From DATARH01 sp036268075 (GTDB lineage: Bacteria > Pseudomonadota > Alphaproteobacteria > ATCC43930 > CGMCC-115725), in the NCBI GenBank assembly GCA_036268075.1, contig DATAUV010000117.1:1-64000 (forward strand): DNA of 64,000 nucleotides, written 5' to 3'. A program made the translations under genes and the position numbers. The notes under the pieces are model-generated. The model searched no databases. It was not told the DNA's origin and worked only from the letters and a program-made list of their open reading frames with translations. This document shows positions 24,089 to 31,204 of this stretch, one piece after another (position 1 is the first letter of the stretch; each line of letters opens with the position of its first letter).

Positions 24089-25012
24089 CTAACGCGGCGA
24101 CCCGTTTACGTGCGGCTTTAGCGCGGCATAGACGAAGGCGTTGACCGGTGTCGGGATGCCGTGCTTGCGGCCCAGCTCGACGACTTTCCCGGCGAACCAC
24201 GGCAATTCCAGACGGTTGCCGTGCAGCAGGTCGTTGCCCATCGAGGTCATGTGGTGCGGCGGCATCGTGCGGAACATCGAGATCGCCTTGTCGGCGCTAT
24301 CGGAAGGCAGCGCGACCCCTTCCGCGCGGCCGACCGCCTCGGTCTCGTAGAGGCTAGCCTCGACCAGCGGCCAGAGGTCGAGGTCGTCGCGGTATTGGCC
24401 GAGCGGCACGCGGGTCAGCGCATTGACGTTGGCGAGCGGCACCAGCAGCAGGAACTTGTCCCAGAGCGGAACCAGGATGTCGGCGCTGAACACCCGGTCG
24501 AACCCGGCCTTCTCGCACAGATCGGCGAGGGCCTGGCCGCGCGCGCTCATCCGCCCGTCGAGCTCGCCAAAGCTCATGCGCTGGTAAGTGCCGGTCTGGC
24601 GGATCACGCCGGGCGCGACGATCGACCCGGTAACAAAGGCGCTGCCGCCCATCACCGCCGCTCGCCCGAGGATCGGAATAAGGCGCTCATGCGCGTCGAT
24701 GCCGTTCTGCAGCGGTATCACGGCGGTCTCGTCGCCAATCAGCGGGCGCAGGCCGGCGCCGGCGGTCTCGACATCCCATAGCTTGACGCAGAGCAGTACG
24801 ATGTCGACCGGCCCGACCGCGGCGGGATCGTCTGTAGCGATGGTCGGCTGGACATGGGTCTCGCCACGATCGCCCTCGACCCTGAGCCCGTTTTCGCGCA
24901 TCGCCGCGAGGTGTGCGCCGCGGGCGATGAACGTGACATCGGCCCCTGCCTTGGCCAGCGCCGCGCCGAAGATGCCGCCGATCCCGCCGGCGCCAATGAC
25001 CGCGATGCGCAT
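24089..25012 (-). CDS. panE: 2-dehydropantoate 2-reductase family protein (PanE/ApbA)
   Basis: A 307-residue NADPH-dependent reductase of the ketopantoate type. The nucleotide motif is GAGGIGGIFG from residue 7. The central part has VLLCVKLWDVETA and IPLQNGIDAHERL, both family landmarks; the catalytic lysine is probably in WDKFLLLVPLANVNALTR. The C-terminal helix domain contains HHMTSMGNDLLHGNRLELPW, as expected. Ketopantoate reductase serves pantothenate/CoA synthesis, but paralogues acting on other oxo acids are common, so panE is tentative. It is divergent from the small carboxymuconolactone decarboxylase-like gene. Confidence 0.82.
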   Translation of the reverse strand: MRIAVIGAGGIGGIFGAALAKAGADVTFIARGAHLAAMRENGLRVEGDRGETHVQPTIATDDPAAVGPVDIVLLCVKLWDVETAGAGLRPLIGDETAVIPLQNGIDAHERLIPILGRAAVMGGSAFVTGSIVAPGVIRQTGTYQRMSFGELDGRMSARGQALADLCEKAGFDRVFSADILVPLWDKFLLLVPLANVNALTRVPLGQYRDDLDLWPLVEASLYETEAVGRAEGVALPSDSADKAISMFRTMPPHHMTSMGNDLLHGNRLELPWFAGKVVELGRKHGIPTPVNAFVYAALKPHVNGSPR

Positions 25013-25069
25013 GCCGATCCTCCCGCTTTTGCTCTACGCTAGCCCGCTCACCCAAACAGGAGAACGACG

Positions 25070-25393
25070 ATGGCCCAATCCGCCAGCTCCCCCGCCCGCG
25101 AAGCGATCCGCGGTACCGTGCCGATGCTCGCCGAATATGCCGACAAGATCATCTACGGCGAGGTGTGGGAGCGCCCGCAACTGTCGAAGCGCGACCGCAG
25201 CCTCATTACCTGCTCGGCGCTGATGGCGACCGGCCGCTACGAGCAGCTCCGCGGCCACCTCGCCCGCGCCCTCGCCAACGGCGTCACCAAGGACGAGATC
25301 AGCGAACTGATCACCCACCTCGCCTTCTACGCCGGCTGGCCCAGCGCGATGACCGCGGCGACGCTGGCAAAGGAGGTATTTGCGGCGAGTTAA
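25070..25393 (+). CDS. carboxymuconolactone decarboxylase family protein
   Basis: A 107-residue all-helical protein of the CMD/AhpD fold. The family core is seen as SKRDRSLITCSALMATGRYEQLRGHL and then GVTKDEISELITHLAFYAGW. It lacks the CxxC pair of AhpD, so it is on the gamma-carboxymuconolactone decarboxylase side rather than the peroxidase side. A single gene with a good AGGAGAAC ribosome site. The true substrate is unknown; many small CMD proteins are not part of the protocatechuate route. Confidence 0.85.
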   Translation: MAQSASSPAREAIRGTVPMLAEYADKIIYGEVWERPQLSKRDRSLITCSALMATGRYEQLRGHLARALANGVTKDEISELITHLAFYAGWPSAMTAATLAKEVFAAS

Positions 25394-25402
25394 CTCCAAA
25401 GC

Positions 25403-25460
25403 TGGACCGCGGGCGTCCCGCCCGCATCTTACCAAGAGCGGGCGAGACGCCCGCGGTCCA
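25403..25460. repeat. palindromic repeat family F, copy 1
   Basis: Arms TGGACCGCGGGCGTCCCGCC / GGCGAGACGCCCGCGGTCCA. A second copy is at 52546-52605. This copy sits just past the truncated end of a DUF5615 toxin gene. Confidence 0.85.
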
Positions 25461-25482
25461 AGTCGTCGGGCGTCGACCCGGA

Positions 25483-25638
25483 TCACGCTTCCGGGTTGCG
25501 CCTCTTGGATCGCCCGCGCATCAACAAGGCGCCATTGCGCAATCCCGCCCAACCGCATTGCTGGACCGTGCGAACTTGATGACCGGATAGCTGGCGCGCG
25601 AGCCGCCTTGGCACCCGCTCATCCAGCAGAATGCGCAC
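25483..25638 (-). pseudogene. truncated DUF5615 (PIN-like) toxin gene
   Basis: On the minus strand GTG at 25638 opens VRILLDERVPRRLARQLSGH, then QVRTVQQCGWAGLRNGALL, a strong match to the N-terminal half of DUF5615 PIN-like toxins, whose LLDE carries an active-site aspartate. After NGALL the similarity stops and 12 unrelated residues run to a TGA at 25483, so the C-terminal half with the other catalytic acids is gone. It starts inside the last codons of the upstream DUF433 gene, the normal layout for this toxin-antitoxin pair. A family F repeat lies 22 bp beyond the break. Probably non-functional. Confidence 0.72.
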
Positions 25639-25846
25639 CGGCGATCAACATCTCGTTGGCCGCTTCGAGCGCAGCCACGGCCTGCTCTCGCGACACCGTC
25701 GGAAAATCGTCCAGAAATTCTTCGAGATTGTAACCGCCCTCAAGGTAATCGATCAGATTTCTCGGCGGAACGCGGGTGCCGACGAATACCGGTGTCCCAC
25801 CCAGAATCTCCGGGTCACGGTGGATAACCGGTTTGCCTTGATCCAT
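25619..25846 (-). CDS. DUF433 domain antitoxin-like protein
   Basis: A 75-residue DUF433 protein. It has the family core HRDPEILGGTPVFVGTRVP, then LIDYLEGGYNLEEFLDDFP and a closing helix ending EAANEMLIAG. DUF433 proteins are the antitoxin partners of DUF5615 toxins. I chose ATG 25846 because GAGGGCGG precedes it; a GTG at 25867 is in frame. The overlapping downstream toxin gene is truncated, leaving this as an orphan antitoxin. Confidence 0.85.
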   Translation of the reverse strand: MDQGKPVIHRDPEILGGTPVFVGTRVPPRNLIDYLEGGYNLEEFLDDFPTVSREQAVAALEAANEMLIAGAHSAG

Positions 25847-25887
25847 GTCGACCGCCCTCGTGCTCACGTTTCACAATCGTCGCACGC

Positions 25888-26553
25888 CTACGCCGCGTCG
25901 TGGAAGATGATGCCGAGGGTGAAGCGCTGGCCGGAATTCACGCGGCTGACGCCGTGGCGCATCGTCACGCGGTAGGTGCCGCGCGTGCCGGCGACCGGGC
26001 GGTGGTGGACCGGGAAGATCACCGCCTCTCCCTGGGCCAGCGGCACGACCTGGCCCATCGATTGGCTGCGCGGGCGCTGCTCGACAAGGAGGAACTCGCC
26101 GCCGGTGAACCCGTCGGTCAAGAGCACCGTAAGCTGGAGCGGAAAGACCAGTTCGCCGTAGAGGTCCTGGTGCAGGCAGTTGTAGTCGCCGGGGCCGTAT
26201 TTGAGGAGCAGCGGGGTCGGGCGGGTCTGGCCGGCCTCGTGGCAGGCGGCAAGGTAGGCGTCGTGGGTTGCCGGAAAATTGCCGCCCCAGCGATTGGCGA
26301 TCTCGGCGAGGCCGGGATAGAGCGCCTCGCGCAATCCGGCGACCGGTTCGGGCAGGGGGTAGCGCAAGTATTTGTACTCGCCCTCGCCAAAACGATGGCG
26401 CTGCATGACCACCCGGCTGCGGAACCGCGCCTCGTCGTCGTAGAGGGCAACGAGGTCGCGGCATGCGGCGGGGTCGACGAGGCCGGGGATCGTCGCGTAG
26501 CCGCGCCGGTTCAGCGACGCCCCGACCTCCGCCCAGTCAATCCGCGGCGGCAT
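25888..26553 (-). CDS. 2OG-Fe(II) oxygenase of the alkylation-repair-associated (Oxygenase-NA) type
   Basis: A 221-residue dioxygenase using iron(II) and 2-oxoglutarate. The Fe-binding HxD is in YNCLHQDLYGE, the distal histidine is in YRVTMRHGVSRV and the 2-oxoglutarate arginine is probably in the same segment. N-terminal GYATIPGLVDPAACRDLVAL is typical for the fold. Pfam's Oxygenase-NA group is linked with oxidative repair of nucleic-acid methyl damage. The gene overlaps the 3' end of ada by 17 bp on the same strand, strongly supporting a joint role in alkylation repair. An AlkB-like activity is inferred. Confidence 0.85.
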   Translation of the reverse strand: MPPRIDWAEVGASLNRRGYATIPGLVDPAACRDLVALYDDEARFRSRVVMQRHRFGEGEYKYLRYPLPEPVAGLREALYPGLAEIANRWGGNFPATHDAYLAACHEAGQTRPTPLLLKYGPGDYNCLHQDLYGELVFPLQLTVLLTDGFTGGEFLLVEQRPRSQSMGQVVPLAQGEAVIFPVHHRPVAGTRGTYRVTMRHGVSRVNSGQRFTLGIIFHDAA

Positions 26554-27601
26554 CTTTGGTCGCCTCGCGTTCGCGGGTAAGCAAGGCGCGCTTGCGCTCG
26601 ATGCCCCAGCGGTAGCCGGCGAGGTTGCCGTCCCCGCGGACGATACGGTGGCACGGCACCAGCAGCGCCAGCTTGTTGGCCGCGCAGGCCCCGGCGACCG
26701 CGCGCACGGCCCGCGGTTGCCCCAGCGCGGCGGCGATCTCGGTATAGGTCGAGGTGCGGCCCGGCGGCACTTGCCGCAGCGCACGCCAGACGCGGGCCTG
26801 GAACGCGGTGCCGCGGATGTCGAGCGGCAGGTCGGGCTGCGTGTCGGGGTTGGTGACAAACCGCACGATGCGCTCGGCCCAATCGGCGAGCTCGGTATCG
26901 GCCGGCCAGATGAGGGCGGCCGGGAAGCGCCGGCGCAGCTCGGCCTCCAGCGCCGCTCGGGTATCGCCGAGCGCGGTCATGCAGATACCCTTGGCCGTCG
27001 CCGCGACGATCGCGTGCCCGATCGCGGTCTCGACGATCGTGTAGCGGATCGTCTCGCCGCGCCCGCCCTTCTGCCGCGCCGCCGGGGTCATGCCGAGCGC
27101 GGCCGGCGCCGCCTCGTACACCCGGGAACTGGCGCCGAACCCGGCGGCATAGGTGGCTGACGCGATGTCCTCGCCGGCGTCGAGCCGGTCGGCGAAGCGG
27201 CCGAGCCGGTACGCGCGGCCCCATTCGCGCGGGGTCGTGCCGGTCACCTCCTTGAACACGCGGTGGAAGTGGAAGCGGCTGATATGCGCCGCCTCGGCCA
27301 GTTCATCGAGCGTCGGGATCGCGTCGCGCGAGCGGATCAGGGCGCAGGCGCGCTCGACCGCCGCGATGTGCCGATCGGCGATCGAGCCCTCGTCGGGCCG
27401 GCACCGCTTGCAGGCGCGGAACCCGGCGGCCTGCGCCGCCTCCCTGGTCTCCCAGAAGGCGACGTTCTCGCGCAGCGGCTGGCGCGAGGCGCAGCCCGCC
27501 CGGCAATAGACCCCGGTGGTCTTGACCGAATAGAACCAGTTCCCGTCCTGCGACGCGTCATGCGTGCAGACCGCCTCCCAGCACCGTTCCTCGTCCAACA
27601 T
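26537..27601 (-). CDS. ada: bifunctional Ada: methylphosphotriester sensor, AraC-type regulator and O6-methylguanine-DNA methyltransferase
   Basis: A 354-residue Ada. Domains in order: the zinc-binding methyl-acceptor domain with cysteines in GVYCRAGC and ACKRCRPD; an AraC-type helix-turn-helix (LAEAAHISRFHFHRVFKEVT and the second helix region ASATYAAGFGASSRVYE); and the methyltransferase domain with the suicide cysteine in LLVPCHRIVRGDGNLAGYRW. The protein repairs DNA methyl damage and, once methylated on the first domain, activates its own operon. ATG 27601 follows GGAGAG at good spacing. The oxygenase gene downstream overlaps it, forming an adaptive-response operon. Confidence 0.93.
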   Translation of the reverse strand: MLDEERCWEAVCTHDASQDGNWFYSVKTTGVYCRAGCASRQPLRENVAFWETREAAQAAGFRACKRCRPDEGSIADRHIAAVERACALIRSRDAIPTLDELAEAAHISRFHFHRVFKEVTGTTPREWGRAYRLGRFADRLDAGEDIASATYAAGFGASSRVYEAAPAALGMTPAARQKGGRGETIRYTIVETAIGHAIVAATAKGICMTALGDTRAALEAELRRRFPAALIWPADTELADWAERIVRFVTNPDTQPDLPLDIRGTAFQARVWRALRQVPPGRTSTYTEIAAALGQPRAVRAVAGACAANKLALLVPCHRIVRGDGNLAGYRWGIERKRALLTREREATKDAAAD

Positions 27602-27706
27602 GTCAACTCTCCGTCCCAAGCTCATGGGAGGGAAGATGGGCCGGACGGCGCGGACGCTCTATCCGGCTATTGCTTTCTCATTCGAGACCCATGGCCGAAT
27701 AACGCG

Positions 27707-28648
27707 TCAGCGCACGAAATGCTTGGGCAGCATCGCGTGGATGCCCTTGTTGCCGTCGACGAGCTGGGTCACGCGCATGTCGACCGCGAGGCTCGAAAAC
27801 ATATAGGCGTCCGAGGCTTCGAGACCCATCTTCTCGCCGATCAGCTTGATCATCTCCCTGAGCGCGTCCTTCGCCGCGTCGTCGAGGTCTTCGTTGAAGG
27901 CCATCGTGATGTGGTGGGTCGGGGTCTCGGCGCGCGGCAGGGTGAAATGCAGATCCTTGCGCACGGTCAGGCGGAAGGTGCCGGCGAGCGCGGTTTCGAG
28001 CGCGGTGATGCACACTTCGCCGTCGCCCTGCACGCCGTGGCCGTCGCCGCAGGAGAAGAGGGCGCCGGGGGCCCAGACCGGCAGGTAGAGCGTCGTGCCG
28101 GCGGTCAGTTCCTTCAGATCCATGTTGCCGCCGAACTCGCGCGGCTGGATCGAGCTGCACGCGCCGTAGACCGGCCGCGGCGCGACGCCCATGACTCCGA
28201 AGAACGGCGCGAGGTCGATCTCGTGCCCGGTCGGCAAGGTCGCGACGCCGCGCTGGCGGTCGATGCCGCTGTGCCAGGTTTTCCGGATCGGGAAATCCTC
28301 GGGGAGCGTGCCGACCAGCGGGCGGATGCGGGTGTAGCCCCAGTTTTGCCGGCAATCGATGTTGAGGATGTCGATCTGCAGCACATCGCCCGGCTCGGCC
28401 CCCGCGACCGCGACCGGTCCGGTGAGAATGTGCGCGCCGAGCTTGGGTTCGAGCTTGTCGAGGATCTCGAGATGGTCGCCTAGAATCTCAAAACCATCGC
28501 CCTTGGGCACGATGTCCGTCCCGCCCGAGACGCAATCGATCGACACCGTGTCACCCGATTGGACCGTGACGACCGGCGCCAACGCCGAGTCGAAATACCC
28601 CCAATGGCAATGCTCGGGCTGGCACGAGACGGTGTGGTGCTCGGACAT
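27707..28648 (-). CDS. acetamidase/formamidase family protein
   Basis: A 313-residue amidase of the FmdA/AmdA family that releases ammonia from short amides. Landmarks are VVTVQSGDTVSIDCVSGG, GAEPGDVLQIDILNI, the family signature FGGNMDLKEL and SCGDGHGVQGDGEVCITALE with the conserved metal-binding and catalytic acids. The start MSEHHTVSCQPEHCHWGYFD was chosen at 28648 because GGGAGAGGC precedes it; the frame is open further upstream. Single gene, between ada and a spermidine-synthase-like gene. Confidence 0.9.
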   Translation of the reverse strand: MSEHHTVSCQPEHCHWGYFDSALAPVVTVQSGDTVSIDCVSGGTDIVPKGDGFEILGDHLEILDKLEPKLGAHILTGPVAVAGAEPGDVLQIDILNIDCRQNWGYTRIRPLVGTLPEDFPIRKTWHSGIDRQRGVATLPTGHEIDLAPFFGVMGVAPRPVYGACSSIQPREFGGNMDLKELTAGTTLYLPVWAPGALFSCGDGHGVQGDGEVCITALETALAGTFRLTVRKDLHFTLPRAETPTHHITMAFNEDLDDAAKDALREMIKLIGEKMGLEASDAYMFSSLAVDMRVTQLVDGNKGIHAMLPKHFVR

Positions 28649-28730
28649 TGACGCCTCTCCCTGGTTCTGACGCGAGCTTAGCGTCAAAACCTCTTGGCAG
28701 CGGCGGGAAAATTCCGTTTCGTTGCGGGCG

Positions 28731-29597
28731 ATGGCGTTAGCAAACTCCGCCGAGTACCACCGGCGCCTGATCCAGGGATATTTCGGCCCGAGCGCGCGCA
28801 TTCGCGCTCTGCGCGCCGCGCCGGTGTTCGATTCCCCCGTGTTCGTCGTCGATTTCGACCAAGGGGCGCGGCACTACCGCACGTTGGGATCGGTCGGGGG
28901 GTTTGCCGGGGCGGACCAGGTCACCGAGCAGTCCAGCATGGACATGATGTATCCGGCCCATCTGGTGTTCCAATACGAGCGGCTGATGGCGCTGGCGTTC
29001 GCGCTGGCCGAGCGGCCGGTAAGGGCGCTGCTGCTCGGGGTCGGCGGGGCGGCGATGTGGCGGTTCGTGCGCGCCTACCTACCCGATTGCGCTCCGACGC
29101 TTGTCGATTGCGACGAGGCGGTGGTGGCGGTGGCGAAGCGCTGGTTCTACCTGACCCAGCCGGCGGTGATCGAGGACGCCCGGCTATTCCTGGCCACGAC
29201 CACGCAGAAATTCGACGCGATCCTCGTCGACCTCTACGACGCGCACGGGCCGGCGGCGAGCGACGCGGCGTTCTGGACGCGCTGCCTCGACGCGCTGGCG
29301 CCGGGCGGGTGCCTCGCCACCAACTGGGCCGATTTCGCGACCAACAGGAACGTGAAGCCGCTCGCCCAGTCGCAGCAGGAAGTCGCGCGCAGCCGCGGAC
29401 TCGACTGTACCTTTGTCACCCGGCGCGGGTTTCGCGACAACCTCATCCAGTACCTGCCGACCGGCCCCGCCCGCGGCATCGAGGCGATCTTGCCGGCGCA
29501 CGAACGCTTCGCCCGCGATCGGCGCCTGCCCAACCGCGGCCGCGGCGTCCTCGAAGACTGCCTGATTACCGCCGAGTTCCCGCTCGACCTCGGCTAA
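28731..29597 (+). CDS. spermidine synthase-like methyltransferase-fold protein
   Basis: A 288-residue protein with the polyamine aminopropyltransferase Rossmann fold. The nucleotide motif is LLGVGGAAMWRFVRA, followed by PTLVDCDEAVVAVAKRWF (acidic end of strand 2) and FDAILVDLYDAHGP, the equivalent of the catalytic Asp loop. The N-terminal part (SSMDMMYPAHLVFQYERLMA) matches spermine/spermidine synthase-like proteins rather than true SpeE, so the product may not be a polyamine. Start ATG 28731 rather than TTG 28722 is a guess. It is convergent with the second CobW gene. Confidence 0.75.
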   Translation: MALANSAEYHRRLIQGYFGPSARIRALRAAPVFDSPVFVVDFDQGARHYRTLGSVGGFAGADQVTEQSSMDMMYPAHLVFQYERLMALAFALAERPVRALLLGVGGAAMWRFVRAYLPDCAPTLVDCDEAVVAVAKRWFYLTQPAVIEDARLFLATTTQKFDAILVDLYDAHGPAASDAAFWTRCLDALAPGGCLATNWADFATNRNVKPLAQSQQEVARSRGLDCTFVTRRGFRDNLIQYLPTGPARGIEAILPAHERFARDRRLPNRGRGVLEDCLITAEFPLDLG

Positions 29598-30658
29598 AGC
29601 CCGTGGCCGCGCTCGTCGACTTCCTCGAAGGCGGCGAGGCTCTTCTCGATCACTTCCTGCGGCAGGTCGCGGGTGATGAAGACGATGCGGGTGCGGTGGT
29701 CGTCGCTCGGCCATGACGGCAGCAGCACCGGCGGGTGAAACAGATGCTGCACGCCGTGCAGCACGACCGGTTGGTCGAGGCGGTCGGCGATCGCGACGAT
29801 CGCCTTGACCCTGAGGAGGTCGTCGCCGCGCATCGAGGCCAGCGAATCGAGCCAGCCCGACAGCGCGTTCCACGAGATCGGCTTGTCGCGCACGATGCAG
29901 AAGGCGCGGATGCGGTCGTCGTGGCGGTTGACGTCGAGATCATGGTGGTGGTCGTGATCGTGATGCCCGTCGGCGAGCGCCTCGTCGTTGAGCCAGCGCC
30001 GGACCTCGACGCTTTTCTTTTCGGGGTCGAAGAGGCCGAGATCGAACAGCACCTGCGGATCGACCTCGCCCTGCATCACCGGCAGCGGCGACGCGGTCGG
30101 GTTGAGCGCGGCGAGGCGCGCGGCCAAGGCGGCCATGCCGTCCGCATCGGCGAGATCGGATTTGGTCAGCAACAGGCGATCGGCGATCGCGGCCTGCTTG
30201 ACCGCCTCCTGGTGGTTGTCGAGCGTGCCGGCGCCGTTGACCGCGTCGATCGTCGCGACGACGCCGTCGAGCATGTAGCGCTCGGCGACGATCGGGTCCG
30301 ACATCAGCGCGTGCAGCACCGGGGCCGGATCGGCGAGGCCGGTGGTCTCGATGACGACGCGGCGGAATTCGGGGATGCGCCCCTTGGCGCGCTTGACGAA
30401 AAGGTCGGTCAGCGTGTCGGCGATGTCGCCGCGCACGGTGCAGCACAGGCACCCGCTGCTCATCAGCACGACGTCCTCGGTCGCCCGCTCGACCAGCAGG
30501 TGATCGATACCGATTTCGCCGAACTCGTTGATGATGACCGCGGTCCGGTCCATCCCCGGATGCTTCAGCACATGGTTGAGGACCGTGGTCTTCCCGCTGC
30601 CGAGAAACCCGGTCAGCACGGTTACCGGAATGCGTTCGGCCGCGTTTATCGCCGGCAT
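29594..30658 (-). CDS. CobW/G3E family GTPase with His-rich loop
   Basis: A 354-residue metal-chaperone GTPase. The P-loop is TGFLGSGKTT, the metal motif is GCLCC, and ETTGLADPAP and LTKSD complete the GTPase domain. Between the two domains it has DGHHDHDHHHDLDVNRHDD, a histidine-rich loop typical of zinc-trafficking members. The C-terminal CobW domain has the DLLRVKAIVAIAD and VLHGVQHLF segments. The stop overlaps the end of the convergent spermidine-synthase-like gene. ATG 30658 begins MPAINAAERIPVTVLTG. A small membrane protein gene ends 19 bp from it upstream. Confidence 0.9.
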   Translation of the reverse strand: MPAINAAERIPVTVLTGFLGSGKTTVLNHVLKHPGMDRTAVIINEFGEIGIDHLLVERATEDVVLMSSGCLCCTVRGDIADTLTDLFVKRAKGRIPEFRRVVIETTGLADPAPVLHALMSDPIVAERYMLDGVVATIDAVNGAGTLDNHQEAVKQAAIADRLLLTKSDLADADGMAALAARLAALNPTASPLPVMQGEVDPQVLFDLGLFDPEKKSVEVRRWLNDEALADGHHDHDHHHDLDVNRHDDRIRAFCIVRDKPISWNALSGWLDSLASMRGDDLLRVKAIVAIADRLDQPVVLHGVQHLFHPPVLLPSWPSDDHRTRIVFITRDLPQEVIEKSLAAFEEVDERGHGL

Positions 30659-30677
30659 CGGACCGCCACCCTCCTCG

Positions 30678-30881
30678 CTAGGCCTCGCCGGTGCCGGGCT
30701 CGGACAATAGCGCCCACAGGAACACGCCGATCCAGCCGACCAGCGTCCACCCGAACAGGATGTTGACCAGCGCCAGCGCCTGGCGTCGCGGATGATCGCG
30801 GCCAAAGGCGAGGATCGTCGGCAGGATGTAGAGCAGAGCGATGGCGCCGAGCATGACCGCGATCGTCGCCGTATCGTACAT
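30678..30881 (-). CDS. superinfection immunity (Imm)-like small membrane protein
   Basis: A 67-residue protein with two transmembrane segments, IAVMLGAIALLYILPTILAF and NILFGWTLVGWIGVFLWALL, separated by a short basic loop GRDHPRRQA. The second-helix motif LxNxLxGWTxxGWIxAxxWA is the hallmark of the superinfection-immunity family first described in phage T4 and very common in bacterial chromosomes. GGAGGCGAC precedes ATG 30881. It lies ahead of the CobW gene on the same strand, possibly co-transcribed. No phage genes are near, so a role in phage exclusion is not implied. Confidence 0.75.
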   Translation of the reverse strand: MYDTATIAVMLGAIALLYILPTILAFGRDHPRRQALALVNILFGWTLVGWIGVFLWALLSEPGTGEA

Positions 30882-31020
30882 GTCGCCTCCGAAGCCTAGC
30901 CCAAACCGCCGCTTAACCTCGCCCATCATAGGCGCGGAGCCCCAAAAAACCAGCACGGGCACGCCCCCGGCTCCGGCTGCCTATGACTCCAAGGGACTGG
31001 GGGGTCCGAAGGGGGCGCCG

Positions 31021-31107
31021 ATGTATAGCTGGGTGTATTGGACCGGAATTGCGACCGTCGCGATCTGGGGCGCCTGCTCGGCCTATTTCACGCTGCACGG
31101 CATCTAG
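31021..31107 (+). CDS. possible 28-residue single-span membrane peptide
   Basis: ATG 31021, preceded by AAGGGGGC, opens MYSWVYWTGIATVAIWGACS and ends YFTLHGI. The peptide is one hydrophobic helix with aromatic ends, as in real small membrane proteins. It lies between the Imm-like gene and mmsA. With no family match it remains tentative. Confidence 0.3.
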   Translation: MYSWVYWTGIATVAIWGACSAYFTLHGI

Positions 31108-31204
31108 CGCGGAGGCACCGCCCCCCACACCCACGATCTGGCCGCGACCGTCGTGCCGACCTATGATGCGTCCGACGGGTCAATTCACAGAGCGGGGCGT
31201 GGGC

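Noticed and set aside
30678..30881. Imm-like protein as evidence of a prophage or defence island
   Set aside because: The family is common in ordinary chromosomes and no phage or defence gene is near it.
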